Assembly: GCA_029260635.1 (NCBI GenBank)
Contig: JAJDCW010000268.1
Span: forward strand, 1-37,400
Source: Phycisphaeraceae bacterium
GTDB lineage: Bacteria > Planctomycetota > Phycisphaerae > Phycisphaerales > Phycisphaeraceae
Direction: 5' to 3'
DNA length: 37,400 nt
In this document: positions 1 to 8,290 of the stretch, piece after piece
Layout: every line of letters starts with the position of its first letter
How positions within the stretch are numbered: position 1 is the stretch's first letter
Notes under the pieces: model-generated
What the model saw: the letters and a program-made list of their open reading frames with translations, nothing else
Told to the model about the DNA's origin: nothing
The model's database searches: none
Made by a program: the position numbers and the translations under genes

Positions 1-450
1 GATCAGGACGTGCCAGTAGTCGAAGCCGGTAGGGTCGCTCTTAAGGTGCCACTTGCCGATCATCGCCGTGTTATAGCCGGCGTCCCGCAGGAGTTTGGGG
101 AAGGTCTGTTGGCCGCCGTCGAAGGTGTCTTTGTTGGTGTAGAAGCCGTTGAGGTGGCTGTACTTCCCGGTGAGGATCGTGGCACGGCTGGGCCCACAGA
201 TAGAATTCGTCACCAGGCAGTTGTCGAAACGCACGCCTTCGTTGGCGATGCGGTCGATGTTGGGGGTCTGGTTGACCACCGAGCCGTAGGCGCTGATGGC
301 GGCGGAGGCGTGGTCGTCCGTAAAGATAAAAACAATGTTCGGGCGATCGGTGTTCTGGATTTTTTCCTGAGTACAGCCCGGGGCTACGAGCGCATACATC
401 GCTAAGGCTGTGACGAACAGACGGTTGATCCACGTAACATCCTGATTCAT
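1..450 (-). CDS. Sulfatase, lipoprotein type (N-terminal part, runs off the window)
   Basis: The minus strand is open from an ATG at 450 to the window edge, giving 150 residues with no stop. The N-terminus has a hydrophobic stretch ending in APGC (Cys26), a likely lipobox, so the enzyme is probably a lipoprotein outside the cytoplasm. Family hallmarks follow: [11 protein letters not shown] with metal-binding Asp45/Asp46, then [13 protein letters not shown], the C-x-P-x-R sulfatase signature whose Cys85 would be converted to formylglycine, then GKWH near residues 132-135. The family hydrolyses sulfate esters, in planctomycetes often on algal polysaccharides; the substrate here cannot be read. 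GGAGG lies 8 nt upstream of the ATG and supports the start. The C-terminal two thirds lies outside the window. Confidence 0.93.
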   Translation of the reverse strand, partial: MNQDVTWINRLFVTALAMYALVAPGCTQEKIQNTDRPNIVFIFTDDHASAAISAYGSVVNQTPNIDRIANEGVRFDNCLVTNSICGPSRATILTGKYSHLNGFYTNKDTFDGGQQTFPKLLRDAGYNTAMIGKWHLKSDPTGFDYWHVLI

Positions 451-703
451 GATTGACCTCCAACCGGCAAGCCCGGCAATTGTAGCGAACCGGGTTTAGT
501 GTAAGTCACCCAGCGGCTGGAGGAAAACCAATACCGATTGATCGGTCACGAATGCTGAGAATAGAATGGAAATCAAGGATTCGGCAGCGCCGGAAACTTA
601 GTCACACAGTTGCGGCGGGCGGCCCACCGAGGGGATAAATATCACCGCCCTGTTGATGACAGAGGACAAGACCCGGGATCACTCCGGTTCACCCATACGC
701 AGT

Positions 704-1054
704 TCAAGCCCACGAGGCGCGGATCGCATCGCGTTGGTGAGCCCGTCGTGCATCACGGACACGGTTGATGTGCCGGCGGACCGTGCGTTTCAGGCGGTGG
801 CTGGCTTTATCGACCGCGGTGTAGATGTCTTCGTGGTCCTGCTCAACAATGGCGATCTCGCGGTGCTGGAGGTGGACCTCCATGTGGCACCGCTTGGTGC
901 CCGGTCCGTGTGGTCCGCTGATGTCGTTGAGCCTGACGGTAACACTGACGATCCGGTCTTCAAACCGGTCCAGTGACAAGTCGATCCTGTTTTTTACGTA
1001 CGCTTCGAGGCTGGCGGTCACGTCGAGGTGAACCCCAATGACTTCTATCTGCAT
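704..1054 (-). CDS. hpf: Ribosome hibernation promoting factor (HPF/RaiA family, short form)
   Basis: 116 residues. The start MQIEVIGVHLDVTASLEAYVKNRI and the later HMEVHLQHREIAIVEQDHEDIYTAVDKA match the beta-alpha-beta-beta-beta-alpha fold of the HPF/YfiA family. The family binds the 30S decoding region and inactivates ribosomes in stationary phase. The length fits the short form without the dimerising C-terminal domain; the tail is a basic stretch rich in Arg and His. GGAG 7 nt before the ATG supports the start. The gene lies alone, 171 nt downstream of the DUF2784 gene, and no rpoN or PTS genes are next to it as in proteobacteria. The family call is firm; the exact subtype is inferred from length. 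Confidence 0.9.
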   Translation of the reverse strand: MQIEVIGVHLDVTASLEAYVKNRIDLSLDRFEDRIVSVTVRLNDISGPHGPGTKRCHMEVHLQHREIAIVEQDHEDIYTAVDKASHRLKRTVRRHINRVRDARRAHQRDAIRASWA

Positions 1055-1225
1055 GCGTCCGCTCCGATACTGTTAAAGAGTTGGTCGGTGACACAAGCTT
1101 GTTACGTCCATTATGCCGCGCCAGTTCGCCTTTGACAAGGAAAACTAAACACCAGCCGATAATGAAATGAGTTTTCCACCATAGGCCCGGCGGACTTGAA
1201 ATCTATAGCCAACAAACCGCCTGAT

Positions 1226-1645
1226 TTAATTTGCTTTCTGACAAACCGTTGTCGAGATTGGCGTCCATTTTGGACGGACGAGCCAGAAACTCACGACAAC
1301 CAGCAGGCCAAACGCGGTATAGACCAGCGCAAACACCCACCAAGGGGCCTGGAAAAAGATCAACTGGTGGACATGGTCTGCTATAAACCCCCGTTCGTAA
1401 GTGGGTTGGCCGGCGCGGGCACGGAGATTATTTTCCAGCGTCGTCAATGGGCAGGTGATCCCGAGCCAGGCCTGCGCAATGACCAAACCGATCGCGGCGA
1501 AATGGGCGATCCTGAACCAACAGTTCCGCACCCACGACCACTTCAAAGCACCCCCGATCAGGATTAGAAGCAGGCCCAGCACGACAAAGGCGATGAAGCC
1601 CGCGTGCAGGAGGAGGACGGCGTCGGCAAGTAACGGGTCAGACAT
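1226..1645 (-). CDS. DUF2784 family membrane protein
   Basis: 139 residues with about four hydrophobic segments (roughly 8-32, 42-62, 92-122). The arrangement LLADAVLLLHAGFIAFVVLG, then ITCPLTTLENNLRARAG and YERGFIADHVHQLIFF matches the DUF2784 family: N-terminal LLHxxFxxFVVLG and a central CPLTxLENxLRxxAG. It is an inner-membrane protein of unknown function. The C-terminal helix is followed by a short hydrophilic tail. The nearest minus-strand gene, the FIST protein, ends 47 nt upstream, so cotranscription is possible but unproven. Confidence 0.85.
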   Translation of the reverse strand: MSDPLLADAVLLLHAGFIAFVVLGLLLILIGGALKWSWVRNCWFRIAHFAAIGLVIAQAWLGITCPLTTLENNLRARAGQPTYERGFIADHVHQLIFFQAPWWVFALVYTAFGLLVVVSFWLVRPKWTPISTTVCQKAN

Positions 1646-1692
1646 GGGCCGGGTTCGAGGACCAGGGAACGGGGATCGGGCGGTGCTGAATT

Positions 1693-2952
1693 CTAACTGA
1701 CTGTCATCATCTCTCTGAATACGGCGAGGCAGGCGGTGTGGCTGTGGACGTAGCTCTGGTTGCCGACCGGGCCGATCTCACCTGAACAGAAGAAACCCGC
1801 CAGGGGTGAAGCGCCCAACGCGTCGTAGACCATCCCGGCGTCGGGGTCGGCGTGGTCAAACAGGTGATGCCCCCTGCCGGTACAGCTGAACAGGAGCGCC
1901 CCCTGGGCGTCGCCGTGGACCTGCTGTGCGGCGAGCATCATCCGCAGATCGTCCTCGGCGCTCAGGGCGTCGCGCAGGTGGAACTGGATCGTCTGCCCGG
2001 TGCGGACGCTGGGATCGCCGATGGCGATGTATCCGTCGTCGGAGTCCATACCGATCATGGCCCGGATCAGGAAGTCGCCGCGGCCGAAGCGCGATTTGTA
2101 TTCGTTGATGACTCGGCCGACGTGTACGCCGTTGGTCTGGATCAGGTCGCGATCCGACGGGCTGAGGCTTGCGGCGATCTGTCGGAGGGCGTCCAGTGAT
2201 TTTCTCCCGCCCAGCTCCTGCACGACGTTGCGTTTGCTGCGCGTGATGACCAGAGGCTCCCCGATAGGTCGGCAGCCCTGGCTGACGGTGGTCTGTACAT
2301 CGACCCGGCCGCCGATCACGACGCCGACCGCGCCGTCGCCCATGGTGGAACCGTTCAGGATGAGTTTGTTCTGACCGGACTCGGCGGCGCCGCTGGCCAT
2401 ACCGCCTATCACCGGTACCGGGCCAAAGGCCTCAGTGAAAGCAGGAAGCAGCTTGACCATCGGGGTGCTGAACGGGTCGGCGAGCAGGAGGATCGCGCGG
2501 GGCTCTGACGAATCGGTGCCGACACCCCCAGCACCCCCGCCACGGCCGCCACCATCACCCAGATGAATCGAATCACGCAACGCCGCGGGCGATTCAAGCA
2601 CGGTCGGCCAGTCGAACTGCGCGTAGCTGAAGCCGGTGAGCGAAACATCGGGCATGACCCCGGCGAGGACGGACAGGCCGGGCGACTCCTGCATCTCCCG
2701 CCGGGTTCCGATCACACCCGAACAGGTGCAGCCGAGCGTGACCCTTGAACCGACCGCCGCCTCGATGTCTCGGCAGACCTGATCGAGTTGGGCGTGGTGA
2801 TGCATGGTCGCGAAGAGGAGGATAAGGTCGGCGGAATCCGAGGTGAGTTGACCGCGCAGGATATCCAGCACCTCGCGCTGAGCGTCCGGGGTGTTCACCC
2901 GGTCGCTCATCGCCGAGGCGAAATGCAGCCGCCCGGTGTGGCTGGTAGGCAT
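1693..2952 (-). CDS. FIST N/C-domain sensory protein
   Basis: 419 residues from the ATG at 2952, chosen over an in-frame start at 3003 because GAGGAG lies just upstream of it. The N-terminal half (SADLILLFATMHHHAQ, GCTCSGVIG) resembles the FIST_N domain. The C-terminal half (VHVGRVINEYKSRFGRGDFLIRAMIG, LLFSCTGRGHHLF, LAGFFCSGEIGPVG) is typical of FIST_C. FIST domains are thought to bind small ligands, perhaps amino acids, in signal-transduction proteins. No output domain is fused here, so this is a stand-alone form. A Gly-rich insertion (GDGGGRGGGAGGVG, about residues 131-145) interrupts the N-terminal domain. The gene diverges from a nitroreductase across a shared dyad at 3012-3033. Confidence 0.9.
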   Translation of the reverse strand: MPTSHTGRLHFASAMSDRVNTPDAQREVLDILRGQLTSDSADLILLFATMHHHAQLDQVCRDIEAAVGSRVTLGCTCSGVIGTRREMQESPGLSVLAGVMPDVSLTGFSYAQFDWPTVLESPAALRDSIHLGDGGGRGGGAGGVGTDSSEPRAILLLADPFSTPMVKLLPAFTEAFGPVPVIGGMASGAAESGQNKLILNGSTMGDGAVGVVIGGRVDVQTTVSQGCRPIGEPLVITRSKRNVVQELGGRKSLDALRQIAASLSPSDRDLIQTNGVHVGRVINEYKSRFGRGDFLIRAMIGMDSDDGYIAIGDPSVRTGQTIQFHLRDALSAEDDLRMMLAAQQVHGDAQGALLFSCTGRGHHLFDHADPDAGMVYDALGASPLAGFFCSGEIGPVGNQSYVHSHTACLAVFREMMTVS

Positions 2953-3011
2953 CGAAAACTCCTCGCGGTCGGACGCGGCTGGGAAGACAACCGCACCATC
3001 CACCTCCCATC

Positions 3012-3033
3012 ATACCGCACGATTGTGCGGTAT
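3012..3033. promoter_or_regulatory. Perfect inverted repeat, candidate operator between divergent genes
   Basis: ATACCGCAC-GATT-GTGCGGTAT: 9-bp arms with a 4-nt centre and no mismatch. It lies about midway between the FIST start (2952) and the nitroreductase start (3114), 60 and 81 bp away. A 22-bp dyad in a divergent promoter region fits a dimeric repressor or activator site, but no regulator gene is adjacent. A hairpin role in RNA is less likely because both genes point away from it. Confidence 0.55.
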
Positions 3034-3113
3034 TCACCGGCGATCTACGATCGCCCGCTAAACATTCTTAACTATTGATATAGCCAAGATCGGATCGGTT
3101 ATCCTTTACCGCT

Positions 3114-3836
3114 ATGAATTCAGACAAACTCGACGATTTTCTGACTCTGGCAAAGACGCGTCGGTCGGTCCGGGACTTCAAGCCCGACCCGATCGCCGAC
3201 GGCGTGATCGAGAAGCTGCTCGACGCGGCCCACTGGGCACCCAGCGGGTACAACCTCCAGCCGGTGCATTATGTGGTCGTGACGGAGGCCGATAGAAAAG
3301 TAGCACTTAGGCGGGCGTGCATGGATCAGAGGCAGGTGCAAGACGCGGCGGCGGTCGTGGTGTTCATCGGCGACCGGCAGGTGGCTACACGGCACTTCGA
3401 ACAGACACTCAAACTGGACCTGGATGCAGGCGTGGTGAATGATGCCTACGAGAAGCTGCTGCGAAAGTTCGTCCCGCTCGCTTTCACTACCGGACCCCTG
3501 GGCATCGGCTGGCTCTGGAAGGCGACACTGGCGCCGCCAGCGCGCTGGCTCACGCCGATCCCGAGTATGCCGGCGGTCCATCGGCGGTACTGGCTGGCGA
3601 AGCAGGTGGGCCTAAGCGCGATGAACTTCATGCTCGCCGCCCATTCAGCCGGGCTGGCGACCTGCCCGATGGAAGGGTTTGACAGCCTTCGGGTCGGGCG
3701 CGTCTTGGGCCTGCCGCGCGGGATGGAACCGATGCTCGTTGTGCCGGTGGGTTACGCGGATACGGATGGTATGAAGAAGACACGGCTGCCACTGTCGGCG
3801 TTGGTGCATCGAGAGCAGTGGGTATCTGCGAACTAA
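3114..3836 (+). CDS. Nitroreductase family oxidoreductase
   Basis: 240 residues. The N-terminus has the FMN phosphate-binding signature TRRSVRDFKPDPIADGVIEK and WAPSGYNLQPVHYVVV. The C-terminal half has VGLSAMNFMLAAHSAGLATCPMEGF and VLGLPRGMEPMLVVPVGYAD, the usual pattern of NAD(P)H-dependent FMN nitroreductases. The family transfers electrons to nitro compounds, quinones or other acceptors; the substrate is unknown. A middle segment (about residues 105-155, with PLGIGWLWKATLAPPARWL) is longer than in the smallest members. TTGATA at 3075-3080 and TTATCC at 3099-3104 are possible promoter elements that would leave almost no leader. The stop overlaps the convergent gene at 3833 by 4 nt. Confidence 0.92.
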   Translation: MNSDKLDDFLTLAKTRRSVRDFKPDPIADGVIEKLLDAAHWAPSGYNLQPVHYVVVTEADRKVALRRACMDQRQVQDAAAVVVFIGDRQVATRHFEQTLKLDLDAGVVNDAYEKLLRKFVPLAFTTGPLGIGWLWKATLAPPARWLTPIPSMPAVHRRYWLAKQVGLSAMNFMLAAHSAGLATCPMEGFDSLRVGRVLGLPRGMEPMLVVPVGYADTDGMKKTRLPLSALVHREQWVSAN

Positions 3837-5053
3837 CCGTCTTTGACTTCACATTCCAGCATCGCCCGGAACGTCGAGCGGTAAGCGGTGTAGTTCACCA
3901 GCGCCATGATGGGCACAACCAGCCCGCCGGCCACGGGGACCCACTGGAACATGATCAGGAAGAAGAACAGGATGCGGACCCCCCACCGCAGCAGGAGCGT
4001 GCGCGTCCGCGGGATGTACCGGCGCAGCGGCGCGATCAGGGTCATGCGGTAGTAAATCACACCGGGGACCAGGCCGATGACCGGGACAAGGCTGAATAGC
4101 GCAGAGACGACCAGCACGACCGGGAGCCGGGTATCACTGCGGGTCAGATAGGCCTGCGCAAAGGCGGGGTCTTTGAAAAGTTCGTGACCGCAGGCGGCGC
4201 AGGTCTGGTGGATGCTGCGCTTCTCGAATCGCGTGGCGCAGACCGGGCAGCGTTTCTTCTCAACGAGTTTATAAGGATGGTTTACGGTATCGGCCGCGGG
4301 CTCGTCGAGGGACCGGCCCATGAAGCTAACCGAGCACGGCTGGGGGTTGGGCGATTTGCACGAGAAGCACCGTGTCGCGGCACCATAGATCTTCTCACCA
4401 CAGCCGGCGCAATCGATTTTAGATCGCTGTTCTTTGGCCTGAGCACGCCGTTGTATCAAAACAAGGATCCCGGCAACGATGGCCAGGATCACAAGCATGG
4501 CGATGGGGAAAACCAGTAGCAGAACGATGCCGAACGAACCCCAGATATCCTCAGCCCAGCTGAACAGGCCCTGGACACCGACATCATCGTCTTCATCCGT
4601 ATCGATAAAGATACCAAGCAGGCCGCCGCGGAGTGTGCCCAGCCAGAAGGTGCCGACGCCGACAAGCAGCGCGGGGAAGGTGTCCGACCATCCCGCCTGC
4701 TGCGTCGCCTGCTCGATGAAGCCGACGTCGTGCGTCGCGACCACACCCATGTAGGTAATGACCGCCACAAGCGGCTTGATGTAAGGATCGACCTCGCGGA
4801 ACACGGCGCGGACGTCCGGGCTCTTGGTCGCGACGATTTCGAGGACGGCGAGCACGCCGAAAATAATCAACGCGATATCACTGGTGAACCAGCTGGGCGC
4901 TTCGGCGGCGGTGCCGGCCATGTCGTCGGAGACCCACGAGATGTACTCCGGCGTGAACCGCATCATCATCGCGGTGATGAACGCGGGGATAAACGCGCGG
5001 GACGCGAACGGGCCGACCGACCCGGTGCCATAGATAAGTGTGGCTAGTTGCAT
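3833..5053 (-). CDS. Membrane protein with DUF4126-like N-terminus and two zinc ribbons
   Basis: 406 residues. The N-terminal half (1-200) has several membrane segments. The stretch FASRAFIPAFITAMMMRF, later ALIIFGVLAVLEIVATKSPDV, resembles DUF4126; this is my recognition by pattern, not a search result. Two short zinc-ribbon-like modules follow on a hydrophilic stretch: CAGCGEKIYGAATRCFSCK and CPVCATRFEKRSIHQTCAACG. The C-terminal part (about 310-395) is again hydrophobic. The overall form, membrane-ribbon-ribbon-membrane, is unusual and the function is unknown. The gene overlaps the 3' end of the convergent nitroreductase by 4 nt. Confidence 0.75.
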   Translation of the reverse strand: MQLATLIYGTGSVGPFASRAFIPAFITAMMMRFTPEYISWVSDDMAGTAAEAPSWFTSDIALIIFGVLAVLEIVATKSPDVRAVFREVDPYIKPLVAVITYMGVVATHDVGFIEQATQQAGWSDTFPALLVGVGTFWLGTLRGGLLGIFIDTDEDDDVGVQGLFSWAEDIWGSFGIVLLLVFPIAMLVILAIVAGILVLIQRRAQAKEQRSKIDCAGCGEKIYGAATRCFSCKSPNPQPCSVSFMGRSLDEPAADTVNHPYKLVEKKRCPVCATRFEKRSIHQTCAACGHELFKDPAFAQAYLTRSDTRLPVVLVVSALFSLVPVIGLVPGVIYYRMTLIAPLRRYIPRTRTLLLRWGVRILFFFLIMFQWVPVAGGLVVPIMALVNYTAYRSTFRAMLECEVKDG

Positions 5054-5157
5054 GGGTAGCCCCGGAAGATTAGTCGTGGGTTAGATGGGTTTATGGCGCG
5101 TGATTAGAGAAGAATTGAAGGGTTTCTTAGGGGTTTTCCGGGTCCCATTTATCTAAG

Positions 5158-5961
5158 TCAATACGTGAAGTGCTTGATCATCTCGCCCTTGTCGCTGATC
5201 TCGCTCATGGCTTCGATGCCCAACTCCAGGTGCAGGCCGGCGAATTCACTCGTGACCTTGATGTCTGACGCCTCGGTCTTGACGCCCTCGGGGGTGTTGG
5301 GGACATCGGAGACCATCAGCAGCGCACCGCGAGCGATCTGGTTGTAGTGGCCGACGATGAAAAGCGTGGCCGTCTCCATGTCGATCGCCAGTGCGCTGGC
5401 GGCGTGGAGCCGATCGAGGAACCGCTGGTCGTGTTCCCACATCCGCCGGTTGGTGGTGAAGACCACGCCGGTGCGGTATTCATAGCCCCGTGCGATGATC
5501 TTGTCAGAGACGAACTTGTGCAGCTTGAAGGACGGCAGCGCGGGCACCTCCGGCGGGAAGTAGTCGTCGCTGGTGCCCTCGCCACGGATCGCGGCGATGG
5601 GCAGGACGAAGTGGCCGATCTCGGTGGAGTGCTTGAGCCCGCCACACTTGCCCAGGAAGAGCACGGCGTTTGGGGCGCGGGCGCTCAGCAGGTCCATGAT
5701 CGTCGCGGCGTTGGCCGAGCCGATCCCGAAGTTGATCATCGTCAGGCCGTTGGTATTGGTCGCGGCCTGCATGGGCCGTTCTTCGCCCTGAATATCGCAG
5801 CCAAAACGATCGGCAAAGGCGTGCAGGTAGCTGCGGAAGTTGGTCAGGAGGATGTGGTCCCCGAAGCCGTCGATCGGCATGCCGGTGTAACGGGGCAGCC
5901 AATCGCGGGCGATGTCCAGGCGGTCGGGTCTTGGGGCGCGGGGGTCGATATGTCCGGTCAA
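5158..5961 (-). CDS. amn: AMP nucleosidase
   Basis: About 267 residues from a TTG at 5961. The motifs DWLPRYTGMPIDGFGDHILLTNF, INFGIGSANAATIMDLLSA, LFLGKCGGLK, IAAIRGEGTSDDYFPPEVPALP, YRTGVVFTTNRRMWEHD and AIDMETATLF match the short AMP nucleosidase family, related to purine nucleoside phosphorylases. The enzyme splits AMP into adenine and ribose 5-phosphate. The family's usual length is near 260. I prefer the TTG because AGGAG sits 7 nt upstream and it places the start about 20 residues before WLPRYTG as in relatives. An in-frame GTG at 6012 would add 17 residues but has no good ribosome site. Confidence 0.9.
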   Translation of the reverse strand: MTGHIDPRAPRPDRLDIARDWLPRYTGMPIDGFGDHILLTNFRSYLHAFADRFGCDIQGEERPMQAATNTNGLTMINFGIGSANAATIMDLLSARAPNAVLFLGKCGGLKHSTEIGHFVLPIAAIRGEGTSDDYFPPEVPALPSFKLHKFVSDKIIARGYEYRTGVVFTTNRRMWEHDQRFLDRLHAASALAIDMETATLFIVGHYNQIARGALLMVSDVPNTPEGVKTEASDIKVTSEFAGLHLELGIEAMSEISDKGEMIKHFTY

Positions 5962-6021
5962 TGTGAGGCTCCTAACAGAACCCCTTATCTTACCACAGAT
6001 AGCCGGATTCACCTATCAATT

Positions 6022-7425
6022 TCATCGGGCCGACGGGGTTTTCGTTACCCGCCCCACGATCACGCGGTAGATCAACGCCAGCACGAACGCCACGGCCAGG
6101 AGTTGCAGCGCACGCCAGGCGACGTGGTCGGTCACGTTCCTGCCGCGTTGTTCGGCATCTTCGAGTGTGTCGTTAGAGAGCGCGCGAACCCGATCGCTCT
6201 CGATGACGCCCTGCACATCGGCCACGAGCGATCGCAATTCGGTCGCGGCGGCGGTGAGCCGGTCAGCGGCCTGGATGTAATCCTTGATGTCGAAGGGTTC
6301 GCCCTCGGGCATGCTACCCGATGATCCGGAAGATTGCGTTAATTCATTCACGGCCGCAACGGTCTGCCGCCAGGTCTCGCCGGCCTGAGCCACACTGGAG
6401 CCCGCCTCATCGATCGCACTCATCATCGTCGTGGCATTGGTGACGGCGTCGTTCAGGGTATCGACCGTCTGACGTGTCTCGTCGAGGGTTTGCCTCAACT
6501 CACCCTGCCTGTTTTCCAGATCATCCATCGCGAGCATCAACTGTTCGCGCAGCTGTTGCGGGAGTTGCTCGGCCGTCTCCGCCAGGGACGCGGAACTGTC
6601 GGCCAGGGCCTTGAAGCTGTTAAGCGCCGTCAGAAAAGTGTCGCGGTCTTCCAGCTCGTACCAGAGCAGTTCGATCTGCCAGCGTGTCTGCTGGGGCATG
6701 TCTTCGACGATCTGCGCGAACTGGCTGGCGGTCGTGTTGAATTCACGGATCGCCTGCGCCCCGGCATCGATGCCCTCCAGGGCGCGGAACGGTGCCATCG
6801 GGATAGTCGTCACCCAGCCCAATCCGTCACTCTGGGCTTCTTTGGTGCTGGTAGCTCGTCCATCGGTCAGAGTAAAAGTGCCCCGGATCGGGTGATCGTT
6901 GGTGAAGGTATCGACCTCAGCACGGAGGATGTCCATCTGTTGGGGCGATAGGAACTTGCCACCGATTCGGAAGATGTCGTCCTCAAGCAGTTCGGCCGCA
7001 CCCGTCGCGGTGGGTTGTAAGTCAGCAAAGAGCGACGCGCCGGGCGTGTCCGGGCCTTGCAGGTATTTACGCATCTGGACCGTGAGCGTCGCCGCGTCGA
7101 GGAAGGCTTCCTGGGGGTCGTTGCCGAAGATCATGTCCTGAAGCCGGGGGATGATACGGATCTTCCAGAGCAACGCGGCCTTGCGGGCGGTGCGGTCGGG
7201 GCTGCTGGCGATGATCTCGTTCGCAGATGCGCTCACGATCCCGGAAAAACGGTCGGCGAACTCATCCAGTTCGTTCTGAAGCTCCGCCTCGGTGATACGC
7301 GGTGCCCCAACCGCATTGGGCCCGGCCCTGTCGACAGATTCACCGCCGGCGCAGCCGTGCAGGCAGATCGCAAGTATTACGATCAAGCTGATCCACGAGT
7401 GATGAGATTGGAAGGGGCTGACCAT
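6022..7425 (-). CDS. Lipoprotein with coiled coil and C-terminal membrane helix
   Basis: 467 residues from ATG 7425 (GGAG upstream). An in-frame longer start at 7581 has no signal peptide at its N-terminus and was rejected. The N-terminus WISLIVILAICLHGC is a lipoprotein signal with Cys near residue 26. The middle (about 260-370) is rich in heptad-like Leu/Ala with many Gln, Glu and Asp (LPQQLREQLMLAMDDLENRQGELRQTL, then TVDTLNDAV), so coiled coil is likely. A hydrophobic helix (ALQLLAVAFVLALIYRVIVG) and a short basic tail end the protein. A lipid anchor plus a C-terminal membrane helix could span or bridge membranes. I do not recognise a family. It ends 61 nt before the amn TTG and may be cotranscribed. 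Confidence 0.7.
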   Translation of the reverse strand: MVSPFQSHHSWISLIVILAICLHGCAGGESVDRAGPNAVGAPRITEAELQNELDEFADRFSGIVSASANEIIASSPDRTARKAALLWKIRIIPRLQDMIFGNDPQEAFLDAATLTVQMRKYLQGPDTPGASLFADLQPTATGAAELLEDDIFRIGGKFLSPQQMDILRAEVDTFTNDHPIRGTFTLTDGRATSTKEAQSDGLGWVTTIPMAPFRALEGIDAGAQAIREFNTTASQFAQIVEDMPQQTRWQIELLWYELEDRDTFLTALNSFKALADSSASLAETAEQLPQQLREQLMLAMDDLENRQGELRQTLDETRQTVDTLNDAVTNATTMMSAIDEAGSSVAQAGETWRQTVAAVNELTQSSGSSGSMPEGEPFDIKDYIQAADRLTAAATELRSLVADVQGVIESDRVRALSNDTLEDAEQRGRNVTDHVAWRALQLLAVAFVLALIYRVIVGRVTKTPSAR

Positions 7426-7594
7426 GGCGCTCCGATTCTGTCGGGATTTTAACATGATCGGCCTGCGCTGCGGCATCAACTCGAAAGTGCACCTGTACGC
7501 ATACAGCCAGACTGTCTGCCTGGCCCCCAAGAACTGACTAGCTGCGGGGTTCCGCTGCCACGGCCGGTAAACCGTCCTCACCTGCTGATGGCGT

Positions 7595-8140
7595 TTACAT
7601 CGGCTTGCCTTCGATCGTCGCGTCGTAGACGGCCAGCAGCTTCTGCTTGTCGAAGATCATCTCCTGACGGGTGAGGCCGACGACGTCGTAGGCCTGGGTG
7701 AGTTCGATGGCGTCCACCGGGCAGGCCTCCTCGCACATGCCGCAGAAGATGCAGCGCAGCTCGTCGAGGTCGAACTTGGCGGGGTATTTTTCGCGGTCGT
7801 CCCAAGGGGCCTCGGTGCCCTCGATGTGGATGCAGTTAGCAGGGCAGGCGGTAGCGCACATGAAGCAAGCGACACAGCGGACCCGGCCCTGCTCGTCGCG
7901 GTTCAGGCGGTGGACACCGCGGAAGTTGGGGATGTGCTGACCGCCCTCTTCCACGGGGATGTGCTCGCGGCGTTCCTCGGGGTAGTGCATGGCGAGGTTG
8001 CCCTTGCCCCGGGCGACGGCCTTGGCCATGTGCTTGAGCGTGGTGCCCAGGCCCTTGAAGACCTCGGGGAGGTAGAACGCCTGGGCGGCGGTCAGGGCGG
8101 GCACGTCGACGTTCACGATGTCTTGGTCGGGGATTGGCAT
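7595..8140 (-). CDS. nuoI: NADH-quinone oxidoreductase subunit I type ferredoxin
   Basis: 181 residues. Two 4Fe-4S motifs are complete: CVACFMCATACPANCIHIEG and CIFCGMCEEACPVDAIEL. The N-terminal FYLPEVFKGLGTTLKHM and MHYPEERREHIP, and the text between the clusters (DDREKYPAKFDLDELR), are characteristic of NuoI, the complex I subunit carrying clusters N6a and N6b. The length matches NuoI. No other nuo gene is in the window: the neighbours are a lipoprotein and trkH. It may be a scattered complex I subunit or a duplicate used elsewhere. No strong Shine-Dalgarno site precedes the ATG. Confidence 0.9.
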   Translation of the reverse strand: MPIPDQDIVNVDVPALTAAQAFYLPEVFKGLGTTLKHMAKAVARGKGNLAMHYPEERREHIPVEEGGQHIPNFRGVHRLNRDEQGRVRCVACFMCATACPANCIHIEGTEAPWDDREKYPAKFDLDELRCIFCGMCEEACPVDAIELTQAYDVVGLTRQEMIFDKQKLLAVYDATIEGKPM

Positions 8141-8198
8141 AAGCGTCAGAGTACGGGGTTCAGGGATCGGTCGGCAGCGGGTTAATGCGGCTTTTCAC

Positions 8199-8225
8199 AG
8201 CCCGCTTGCTACGCAAGCGCGGGCT
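8199..8225. repeat. Strong hairpin between trkH and nuoI
   Basis: AGCCCGC-TTGC-TAC-GCAA-(GC)-GCGGGCT: a 7-bp outer stem and a 4-bp inner stem separated by a 2-nt bulge, with a 3-nt loop. It lies 66 nt past the trkH stop and 59 nt before nuoI, both on the minus strand. No good T tract follows on either strand, so it may be an intergenic palindromic repeat element or an RNA-stabilising hairpin rather than a plain intrinsic terminator. Only one copy is in the window. Confidence 0.55.
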
Positions 8226-8290
8226 TTGACGGTATTGTCGGGAGTTGCTGGGCTGGGTCAAGGCGGGGGCCATCTGAGGGCATAGGGGGG

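Noticed and set aside
653-976. Open frame antisense to the hibernation factor
   Set aside because: The minus-strand product matches HPF in full; the plus frame is its shadow.
5347-6324. A 325-codon open frame on the plus strand
   Set aside because: It lies antisense to amn and the lipoprotein gene; its translation has no family motif and follows the codon bias of the real genes in reverse.
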